Made by a program: the position numbers and the translations under genes
The notes under the pieces: model-generated
The model's input: only the letters and a program-made list of their open reading frames with translations
What the model was told of the DNA's origin: nothing
Database searches by the model: none
Source of the DNA: Ignelater luminosus
Lineage: Eukaryota; Arthropoda; Insecta; Coleoptera; Elateridae
NCBI GenBank assembly: GCA_011009095.1
Contig: VTPC01090433.1
Coordinates: forward strand, 198,344-262,343
Length of the DNA stretch: 64,000 nucleotides
Direction of reading: 5' to 3'
Shown here: positions 25,401 through 37,400 of the stretch, one piece after another
Layout of the letters: each line of letters begins with the position of its first letter
Position numbering within the stretch: the first letter of the stretch is position 1

Positions 25401-28400
25401 AACAGAGAAAATAACGTGTAACCAATACCTAATAAGATACGGTGCAGTCTTCAGAATAGAAACGTAACCCTAAGTTATCACTTTATCAGGTATAGATATG
25501 ACCATTTCAAAAGTATAAGCTATATATACTGCACCCCTTTAGCAAAAGTTCGTGAAACGTTTTTGCAATTAGACATACCAATTGAAGAAGAAGAAATGGT
25601 AGAAGAAAGACTGTCAAGTAAGTCAGTACTAGTGATATTCTTTGTTTTGTCCAAGATTCAGTTACCTGGAGATCGGGAAATGGGTAACGAGAATAAGAGA
25701 ATATTTTATACTACTAATTAATCGTTTGTTTCTTTTCTTCCTAGAAATTCTGTATTTCGAGAAAGAATTGTTTTGTGAGGGATGCTAAAGGTAAGACTAT
25801 CTGTAAGTAGAGATATGCATAGTAGGAATATTTATTGTAAATGAACTAGAATTTTGTTTTCAATACTCTACACGGAGGAAAAAGAGTTTCCAAATAAGTA
25901 ATTCTAGAAACGACCAGAAAAATTATTAAGTATTTGTTGAAAATCTATTTATCACAAGTAGAAGATTGCTGTCATCATGTAGAGAGTTATTAAAATATAT
26001 TAACATTACAAAGTTATCGCTAATGAATACTGTTAACTAACTAAATCGACGATTTTAATTAAGCAAGCCATCAATCTAGCTTTTATAAAGCGCAGATTGT
26101 ATAAAAATAAAAAAGATCTCATATAAAATAAATGGAAGCTTAAAAAACAACCGATATTGGTTTGTATACTATGAAAACCAAAATCACAGAAATAAACTGT
26201 ATTATACAAAGGATTTTATTCCTAAAATAGAAAATACCTTCTATCCCTTGACTTTTTCACGCAATAATATCGCCGTAGGTGCAGATATTCATAAAGACGC
26301 CTACGGAAAATGAAATATTCATTGCAGGCTGACGCTACTATGCCTCTGATGACTTTCGCCAGGAGTAAGCGTTCGAAAATTGTTATTTACCATCTTCATC
26401 CTGTATCCTTTGTAATATATTGTTCGAAGGGGACTTTTAAATAACGTATGAACTTGAGCGAGTTATCCAAATTACTTTCTTTGATGTTCTACCTATAATC
26501 TTTTAGAATTTAGATAATCACAATACACCACGTAAACAATATTTGAATTCCTTCAACAATGATTTTTCATTATTCTCTTTAAAATGATGGCTAACATTAA
26601 AATTTAATCTCGACTCATTAAACCATTTAATTTTTATCATTACTGCGTATTTACGAAACACATAAACAGCAATAGCAAGCAAGTCCAACAAAAACAAAAT
26701 CAACACGCAAAAAAACAAATAAAAGAAAAATAATTCCGCTCGTTCGTCTTTTGGACACGGTAATTCTAACTGCTCGTAAAACTTCTACATTTCCTTGTTT
26801 CCTGTGTTATTTCGGCACCCTCGAGGGTGTTTTATTTTTCTCTAAAGTGCGCTACTTTCTCGCTACGACAGTTCAAAGCGCTTACTTTCTGTAGCCTTTT
26901 AAAAACTAAAGAACTCGTGGGGTATATATCTTTACGTAAATTTTTACTGACAGCAAGACAATGTTTTGCATTTATATTTGCTGAATTTACAAAAGCAAAA
27001 AATTAAATTGTTATCGTAAAAATATCTTTGCTATTACATTTGTGTTAATAATTAAAAGGAGTCAAAATTAGAAAGGACAGAAAATACATATACAATATCA
27101 GTATCTAATACATTACTTGTGTGCAATTTTTGTTTTATAGTAATGTATAAAACTTTTAATTAAAATAAAATATAAATATACAGCTACGCCTGAACATTAT
27201 TTTGTATAAAAAACGCCAAGTTTACGATATATAAATACATAAAACAAAAACTACGTAAAATTCTTACCATCCAAGTTGTTATAAGATGCTGGAAGATAAT
27301 GATTATACTGAGGATATTTAAAGTAATCCATAGTCTTTCATTTCATTTTTCAAGGAGGTCTTACTTTTAAAGTACTTTAAATGTATGTTAAAAACAAGAC
27401 TACTAATTTATCATAAAGAAATATTAAATACGAAACATATACATAATAATATTATATTAAACACAAAACTTCGTTTTCTTTTTAAAGATTCGATTTTCTA
27501 CGTGAAAAACAAAAAAATGCGTCTCAAAACATTTTATGCAATTGCAATCGAAAACCGATTTAAACGCGCAACTTCAAGGAAATGCATACAACAAACAGTA
27601 ACGAATTAAAGATAAACAAAGTGCGAACGATATTTTGGGCGTGAGAAACCGCAAAAAGGCGTTTATTGACAAGCGCGACCCACTCGTCTGCGATGCTTGA
27701 TTTTCACCCGCGAGGGCATACTACCTACTGGGGGTGGCTGTTTCCTTTCCCCGCGGAGTTTCCCCAACATTCGCAAACCCCCGAGATGCGCATGTGTTTA
27801 AAATTGCTCAAAATCGTATCTTTATTATTTTGTTATTATTTTCACGTTTGGTTCGTTACAAATGCTACTTTAAATGCTGTTTGAATTTAGTTCGAGCATT
27901 TCCATAAAAATCAATGTGGTAGTAATTGTTGGTTTTTTTTAATTTTTAATAAACGACCATGAAAAACTATTCACTTCGTATGCATCATAAACAAGACATA
28001 ATGTATCTAAATAAAATGTCGCCTTAGTTAAAACATAAAAATTTATACTGTTTATGAATATTAAAATCATTTACATGATTTAGAGCTCAAGCAACATTTA
28101 AGGTGCTGTTTACCTGATTTTCAACTTCATCTTAATAGATTAAACAAAAATTCTTAACCCCACATTTCCAAGTAAAATCACTCAATTCTCATAAACAAAC
28201 CAGTAATTATTAAATTAAATTGTAGTAAATTAATAATAGGGAGATGCATATAAAAAAATCAGTTCTCGCGTGTGATTCGAACCCACATCTGCGATAATCC
28301 GTATCACTGCTTTTCCAATTCAGCCAACGGAAACTTCACCAAGTGAAAGCTGAATCTTTATATGTATTAATTCGTATGAAAAGGTGATGATTTTTCTATA

Positions 28401-31400
28401 TGTATTTTCCTATTACTAATTTAGGCCAAAACTTCAAAAAATTAATTTTCTCATTAAAACAAATAATTAATTTTTTAAGTTCAGATTAAACTAGAGCGTG
28501 ACGTCACGAGTGCTTTACGCCAATCAGCAAAGCAAAAGTGGCACTTTTTATGGAGTCTGAAGGTTTGATGGACGAGTGTAGCAAATTCAAAAACTACTAG
28601 CAAATGATTTTTTTAACTTTCGGTTCTAAAAATTAACGGTGTTCAATCTTTCACTAATCCAATGTATTCACCTCACCTGAAATGAACAATAAGCGGTTTG
28701 GGTCGAAACGAGAGAAATTGACAGCGTTGACAAGTGAAACATTCCGGTCTGGAACACTAACGAATGTTGTGTCTTAAATCAAGTAGATTTTAAAGACCTT
28801 ATTCTAATTACTAGATTTTAGGTGGTTATAAAAACAAAAAGGCACCTAAAGTTACCACATTAAAAGTATAAAGAAAGTTAAATTCGTTGAGTACTAAAAT
28901 AGGCAACTTGTTTATTAGAGAAAACTCTAATGGCGCATGATAGAAAGGTCAGATTATGAAAGATTGCTAAAGTTAAAGACATATTTCAAATCTAATCTGA
29001 TATATTTTATTGATATACTGTAATGTTTTCACTGAAATAGTGTTTTCCATCTGAGAATGACACAAAATTCCCTGACTTTTCCAAGTTTTCCCTGACTCTT
29101 ACTGTTTTTCTCCAGATATCTTTTTGAGACTATTAATACTAATCAATAGCCAATTTGTATATGATATAATTATTATACAAAGTGTTAGCAATATAACTGG
29201 CGATGTATTGCTACGGGTGATAAAACGGTCCAAAATAAGCAAAACATTGTCATACAACTTATGCCCTAAACGCAACAATTCTTGAGATATTATCTTTGAA
29301 TATAAAGAGGGTAGGAAGAAGCAAATAGTTGCCAGTATATTAAGAAAAACGAGAGGGATGTAGAATCATCAGTTCATCACAGACGTATTGAAGACCCTCA
29401 CACGACTAATAGAAACAACGACTGAAAGGCGTGAAAAGTGGTATTTACAAAATAATGCACATTTAGAGCAAAAAAATAAGATATTAGTGCTTGCGTTTGT
29501 AACTATTTTGCATTTGAAAAGACTTATTTTAAATGAATTGTATACATGGTGTTTAAATTAATTTAATATTTCAGTATTTATAATTATAATAAAATACTTA
29601 TATAGTGTTACAAAGACTGTAAGATAAGCTTATTAAATTTACTTCAGGATATAAAATTTTAATAAGATACAAAAATATTTATGTGATCAAGCAATCACTG
29701 TAAATGTTATTTAGCTTTTCAGTATGTTCCTAAGCCCGAAGATGGGAATAAAATATTAAAAAATTCCAGAAACCGGTCACTAACTAAGCTCAATTAATAA
29801 TAATTAATTGTAAAGAAACTAAGATGAAGAAACTAACAACTTTTATTTTATTTCCTTATTGCTCTACCGAAGGGTAGGTATATAATTAGATACCTCCACA
29901 TGGTTCACCAACTACCTTATTTATTATTCAACACATGAATCAAAAGATGCAAGAAGGAAATATTATATAAAAAATTTCTGCTTACAACATATTTCTTTTT
30001 GCATCTTCCAATTCATACACTGTCCATTCTATTTGTAATAACTTCTTTTTTATTTATTAACTTCTTCTATACCCATAGTTTTCCAAAAAAAGTAGGTCTT
30101 TATTAATTAAAAGTATAGATAATTTTTCAGTACTTAGTACTTGGTTAGATATAAGACTACATTTTATGCATAAACGTTCTGTAACGGCTGGAGATGTACA
30201 AAATCTTTATAACAAGTTAATCTTATTTAAAAGGCTGTAGATAAGTATACAGTGTGTCTCCAAATTGACTTCACTATACAGGGTGTCCCCAGATAAGGCT
30301 TAGAATAGGTGTGATAGACAAAATATTTCAAGATACAAAAAAAATTTATTCTTTATAAAAGTTTTTGCTTACTTCAAAAGTAACTTTTATGGAGTTAAAA
30401 ATTCAAAATTTTATACGGAGTGTTCAGTAACTAACTTTTATGTACAAACCAAAATACAAATTAAACATCCCAAATGAGATTTGAAAGTTTTCGTCGAGTT
30501 GAGAAGAAGGCTGGAATTGTGTCGGGGAATAGGTGGTGAACTAATTGAGATGCAATAGTAGATTATTTCATTTGAGATGTTTAATTTATATTTTGGTTTG
30601 TACATAAAAATTAGTTACTAAACACCCTGTATAAAATTTTGAATTTTTAACGTTACTTTTGAAGTAAGGAAAAACTTTTATAAAGAATAAATTTTTTTCG
30701 TATCTTGAAATTTTTTATCCATTATACCTATTCTAAACCTTATCTGGGGGCATACTGTAGGTATAATTGATCGTCATGACGTCTTGGATTTTAAAAACTA
30801 AAAATGGGCTTGAAATTCTTTTCGTACCAAGCACGGCGGTATCCCAAAACATCAAAACGAGACTCAATTTCTGATTAATTATACCTATAGCGAAGTCAAT
30901 CCGGGAACACACTGTATATTGTATTTTTATAATGCAGTTTCTTTGTTTTCACAACCGTACACATTTATTTCTTTATCTATTTATATTAATTTCTTATTGA
31001 GGATTTTCGGTTAACCAAAAAAATTCAAAATAAAATTTATTAAGTTCTTTATTCTTAACTCACTGTTTTGATCTTATGATATTGCGTTTCAAAATAAGAA
31101 GATCCTACTAATTTTTGTACGCGAGCCACTAATTCAGAGGAAATACGTCCATATTAAAGAATCACTATGAGCCATGATAAAATATTTTGTATGCTTCTTC
31201 TTACCGTATTTATATTCAAATGATATCATACAAGAGAATTCTCTGCAACTTGACTACAAAATATCTACTACGAGGTCTGTTCAAAAAGTATCGCGAATTT
31301 TGAATTTCCGCGGGTTACGTATATTCGATTTTCGATTTTTTTGTGGCGTTATGTTGGTACTCATGTCCCCCACTTATGCCGACAAGTTCGGCCATTTTGA

Positions 31401-34400
31401 ATGTTCAGTTAATTTTTGACAGCTGTTTTGCTTGGACGTGTTTTGGCTCGTCTTCGATTTTTGCCTATTCCAAAAAATGGATCAAAGAATCTGTATCACA
31501 TTTTGTGTGAAAAACAAAATTAAGTGCGCGGACGCATTCCGAATGTTGACTGTAGCATATGGTGAAGCTACCTTGGACCGAAGCAACGTTTATCGGTGGT
31601 ACAAAATGTTCTCAGAGGGCCGAGAAGATGTGAACCACGAAGAGCGTGCCGGACGCCCGAGCACGTCAACAACAGACGAAAACATTGATGAAGTGAAGAA
31701 AATAGTATTGGCCAATCGTCGAATCACCGTTAGAGAAGTTGCTGAGGACCTAAACATATCGATTGGCTCGTGCGATTCGATTTTCACCAATGATTTGGGC
31801 ACGAGACGGGTCGCCGCGAAATTCGTACCAACATTGCTCAATTTCGACCAAAAACAGCATCGCATTAACATTGCTAAGGAGCTGTTGGACTCTGTCCGCG
31901 ACAACCCAAATTTGCTCCAGAGGGTCATAACTGGTGACGAATCATGGGTTTAGGGTTATGACGTGGAAATCAAAGCTCAATCATCCCAATGGAAGCTGCC
32001 GCACGAGCCAAGACCGAAAAAAGCGTGCCAAGTTCGGTCTAATGTGAAGGTTTTGCTTACAGTTTTCTTCGATTGCAGGGGCGTGGTGCATCATGAGTTC
32101 TTGCCACAGGGTAGAACGGTCAATAAGGAATATTACCTGCAAGTTATGTGCAATTTGCGAGAAGCAATCCGCCAGAAACGCGGGGATTTGTGGAAGAACA
32201 AAAATTGGCTTTTGCACCATGATAACGCCCCTGCTCACACATCGTTGCTTGTGCGCGAATTTTTGGCCAAAAACAACACACTAATGATGCCGCAGCCACC
32301 GTATTCCCCAGACCTGGCCCCCTATGACTTTTTCTTGTTCCCGAAACTGAAGAGGCCCATGAAAGGACGACGCTACGCTACGATTGAGGAGATAAAGACG
32401 GCATCGAAGGAGGAGCTGAACAAGATCACAAAAAATGATTTTGGCACAAGTGTATAATATCTGATGGGGATTACTTTGAAGGGGACAAAATAGATATTCA
32501 TGAATAAATAAATAATTTTTGAAAAAACACAAAATTCGCGATACTTTTTGAACAGACCTTAAAAAATTAATGTAACATGTGTTATAATTAACATCTGTCC
32601 CACTTTTGATATAATGTTTAAAGTTATTTGTGTTATACGGAAAAAAAGTGATACTTTTCTTCCCGCGTGTGCCATTGATTTCGCGAGCCGAAGGCAAAGC
32701 ACACGAGGGAAAAAAGACACTTTCTTCCAGAGTGTTACATATGATTTCGTCGACCTCAAAAAATATATCAAACATTATTAAAGGTTATTCTACATTAAGA
32801 ATTTACTTCTGCAAGTAAATGTAAGACAACGTTGGTATTCGTGGTATCTAAAACGTATCTAAGAAAAAAAAACCAAATAAAAATTGAANNNNNNNNNNNN
32901 NNNNNNNNNNNNNNNNNNNNNNNNNNNNNNNNNNNNNNNNNNNNNNNNNNNNNNNNNNNNNNNNNNNNNNNNNNNNNNNNNNNNNNNNNNNNNNNNNNNN
33001 NNNNNNNNNNNNNNNNNNNNNNNNNNNNNNNNNNNNNNNNNNNNNNNNNNNNNNNNNNNNNNNNNNNNNNNNNNNNNNNNNNNNNNNNNNNNNNNNNNNN
33101 NNNNNNNNNNNNNNNNNNNNNNNNNNNNNNNNNNNNNNNNNNNNNNNNNNNNNNNNNNNNNNNNNNNNNNNNNNNNNNNNNNNNNNNNNNNNNNNNNNNN
33201 NNNNNNNNNNNNNNNNNNNNNNNNNNNNNNNNNNNNNNNNNNNNNNNNNNNNNNNNNNNNNNNNNNNNNNNNNNNNNNNNNNNNNNNNAAAAACAAACAA
33301 TATTTCTTATCATAAAAGAGTTGCTGCGACACAGTATGTATAGTCAAAAAACAACTGGCTAGAATCTCGAAGATTATGCAAATGCAATGGCTTGATGATA
33401 ATAATATCAAATATCTACCAAAAGTATATCCTCCTACATTTCTAAAGCTTGGCCTAGTGAGAATTTCTGGCCCTGATTGTTGGTAAGATACATAAGAATG
33501 GCTGGGAAGCAAAAATCACTAAGCAACTTGAACAACGAATGTTATAGTGCAGAAGATTGTTCAATTGTTCGAGAGGTTGTCAAGCCATAATCAGAGGTAT
33601 CAAAACAAAATTACGAAATACTGAAAATCAATGGCCACTATGTTTGTGTAAATAATTTTTCTGTTAGAAAATGATAATAAATTTAAATAATTCGTAATTC
33701 ACTACACAACAGGGCGTCTTACTTTAACACTTGCCTGTACAGTTTCGTGCCTCAAAGTAAGTGTATATGAGAAGCTCGGAGAGAAGCGCGACTCGACGGC
33801 ATTCAGGCTCTACTTGAGATTTTGATGCGTTCTGCGTTGCATAAAGTACGCAAGCAAGTTCGAACATGTGTTTGGAATGACCGACTTTGGGCTTGGTTTG
33901 TTTTTTGCAGGGATCAAGAGTCAATTTATGAATTATTACACTTAGAATCATACCAGATTCAAGGCATTACTCTCGTGAATTTCTTTCTGAATAATCTGCG
34001 GGTTCTAATTTCAATTCATTCGGTTTTGTATGGAATAATTCAGCTTTCATTTTGATCAGTTTGACTTTGGTTTGCGTGTTTCTAAACCTACAGTTAAGCC
34101 GACCGTAATTAGTTTCAAGTCAGGCATAGTGTGATTTTCCTAAACATTTCCAGAAAACTGTGAAGATGTCTTCAAGTTAAGCGGGAGCGTGTGTGTGCAT
34201 TTCAATCCTCCAGTCTTATCATGACAATTACTCGTCGAGCCGTCTTAAGACAAGCGGCCTTAAACTTACCCCAGGTTGCACAAAGTAATTCTAAAGTTGA
34301 CATTAAATTCTATTACTTCTGATTGGTTAATGACGTTTTTAATTTGACAACATAGTTAAGAACGCTTGCATTCATAGAAAATTCACCACAAACAATGATT

Positions 34401-37400
34401 CAATACAATTAGCACTGTTGTATTGCAGAATCATAAGTTTCTGTTGGGGACATTGTCAATCTATTCCACATATTTACAGAAACTTAAGGCCAAATGTTGG
34501 AGAATAATTTGTTTCTATAACCAAGGATGACATTATAAAAGAGTGGAATGAAATTAAATCAAATTCTGCTAGAATTGATAATATTAACATCAAAATATAC
34601 ATTATTGTTGCCTTGTTTTAATTCCGTCTCTTATGCATTTAATAAATTTTTGTTTAAAGAATGATGCAGTTCCCAATGGCTGAACTAACGCTTCTAGGGA
34701 ACCTAAAAACCTGTGACCAATTAGCATTCTTCCAATGTTATCAAAGGTTTTAGAAAAGATACTGTATTCTCAGCTCCACCGCTTCTTGCAAGAATATTGT
34801 TTTCTTCCTAATCTTCAATTTGGATTTCGAGCTAATCATAGCTGCGCTACTGCGCTGTTAAATATATGCGACGAGAACTAGAGACTTCAGTGAAATAACT
34901 GTCTTAGACTTGCTCAACTTCTCCAAAGCCTTTAATACTGTCAATCATAAAATTTTGTTGCCAATAGTGAAACATCAGGGAGTATACATAGTACCGCTTT
35001 GGCGCTCTTTCAAAGTTATCTAACAAACAGAAAGCAGTGTGTTTGGATTGAATTCAAACTAATCAAACATGGGGTTCCTCAAGGATTGATCTTAGGTCTT
35101 CTCTTGTATACAATATATTCTTCTTACCTTTTTAGTGTTTTAAGATGTTGTATGACGCACAAATATATACAGGGTAATCATTTTAAAACTTCCCACCTCG
35201 AATAACTCTTTAATTAGTAAAATTATCAAAAATAGCTGAAACGCGTCGCTTTTGTTTTGAAGGGGGACATTTAATAACCTACTTTAGTCAGTTGGAAAAC
35301 TTTCACCCTCCCCCCAGCCACCCCCTCTCCAAAATTTTAAATAGCACTACCCCATGTGTGATATCATTTGAAAGGGTATGAAATTCTCAATCTTTTACAT
35401 CAAAGAAAATTAAAATCGGCCCAGCCGTTCGTGAATTAGAGCCAAAAAAGTATTTAATTCAATCAATACGTTTCTGTCTCTAGTTCACGAATGGCTGGGC
35501 TGATTTTAATTTTCTTTGATGTAAGAGATTGAAAATTTTATACCCTTTAAAATGATATAATATCACACATGGGGTAGTGCCATTTAAGATTCTGGTAAAT
35601 CTTCACCCTCCCCCCAACCACTCCCTCCCCAAAATTTTAAACGGCACTACCCCATGTGTGATATATCATTTTAAAGGGTATAAAACTCTCAATCTTTTAC
35701 ATTAAGGAAAATTAAAATCGGTCCAGCCGTTCGTGAACTAGAGACTGAAATGTATTGATTAAATTAAATACATTTTTATCTTTAGTTCACGAACAGCCGG
35801 GCCGATTTTGATTTTCTTTGATGTAAAAGATTGAGAATCTTATACCCTTTAAAATGATATATCACACATGGGGTAGTGCCATTTAAAATTTTGGGGAGGG
35901 GGTGGCTGGGGAGAGGGTAAAAGTTTCCCAACTGACTAGAATAGGTGATTAAATGTCCCCCTTCGAAACAAAAACGACGTGATTCAGCGATTTTTGATAA
36001 TTTTACTAATTAAAGAGTTATTCAAAGTGGGAAGTTTTAAAATGATCACCCTGTATATTTTCTAACTGCAGAAATTATGATCAAGCTTCTGATCACATTA
36101 ATGAAGACAAATAATCTTGTAAAATTTGCTGCTTCTCACTTTCTTAAGACAGATCGTAATTTATCAACTACAAAATTCATTGTTTTATAATATTCATCAA
36201 CTGTTTATTTACCTACTTTGATGATTATTGTGTATTAGTATTCTTTTGATCAGCCAAAATTCCATTATAATGACTAATAACTAGATAACACAAAAGTTAT
36301 TAATAAAGCAACATTTCTGAGACAATACAATTGCCACTCCCCCATATCGTGTTCTTAGTTATGCCACTAATATAATTGTATGCTCGCCATATGCAGAAGT
36401 TTTAAAAAAGCAGAATCTGTAAGAAAAAAATGGAGGTTGCCATTAAAAAGAAATTGATGACGTCATCGGGGGTATATAAAAAATGAAAATCATTCAAATA
36501 AATGCCCCATTGGGAAATAAGGTTGACATATTCGAGAATTTTGGTCTCAGATGCACAGAGAATTTTTTATCTAAAGCATTCCACAGCCCGCGTTCGCACT
36601 GTATGTTAATTCCAGTGTTTGAGCTACAGAATCATAAAACTCAAGTTCATATAAAATGCTTTCTCATAGTATAAGGTTTTAAAGTATGATTACTTAGAAA
36701 TGACAGTATGCACCATCAAAGATTGGCATCAGCATCTCAATGGGGAAAAAAGAGAACTGGAAACACACAGGCAGCATATGCAATAAGACGAATCCCTGTG
36801 CAATACATAGCACATCTTGGTTTGAAGAACCGACTCAACCACAATGATTTTGTATCTGCATTCATGATTAACATTCCTTTCTCTTTGGGAATTATTGAAT
36901 AAAAACAAAACATAGACGGCTGTGGTTAATTTTAAAACTTAACAGTACAAAGTAGTAAAAACTTTTTGTTAAATGAGTCTGTTAGAGAAAGAATTTTCAT
37001 TGAATTTCATTAAGGTGCATTGTTATACTTTCTATTTATGACATTTAATGAGGTAAGTAGATTACATGAAAGCAATCAAGATTCAGTCTAAGGTTTGCTT
37101 AAATTAACCCTAGGTGTCTAGGATTTTATGTCCTTTATATTTTAGTTCTTGAAGTTACAAGTGCAAACACTGAAGATTTATTATTGGATAACAAAATCTT
37201 TACTACTTAACTGCGTAGATTAATACTATTACTCATTTATGCATACATGTTTTAAAACAACGAAATAAGAAATTATTAAAAAAAGTTATATCATATCTAA
37301 GATAATACACAGTATAATCTATTGTGATAAAAATGACTAAAAATAAAGTCAAGATACTGCATATAATGCATTTTAATTACTAATTTCTAAGTATTTTTAA

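Noticed and set aside
31590-32238. Minus-strand frames inside the mariner at 31271-32559
   Set aside because: Shadows of the transposase frame.
32795-33512. Long frames on both strands across the N run
   Set aside because: Created by the 400-base gap; there is no sequence to translate.
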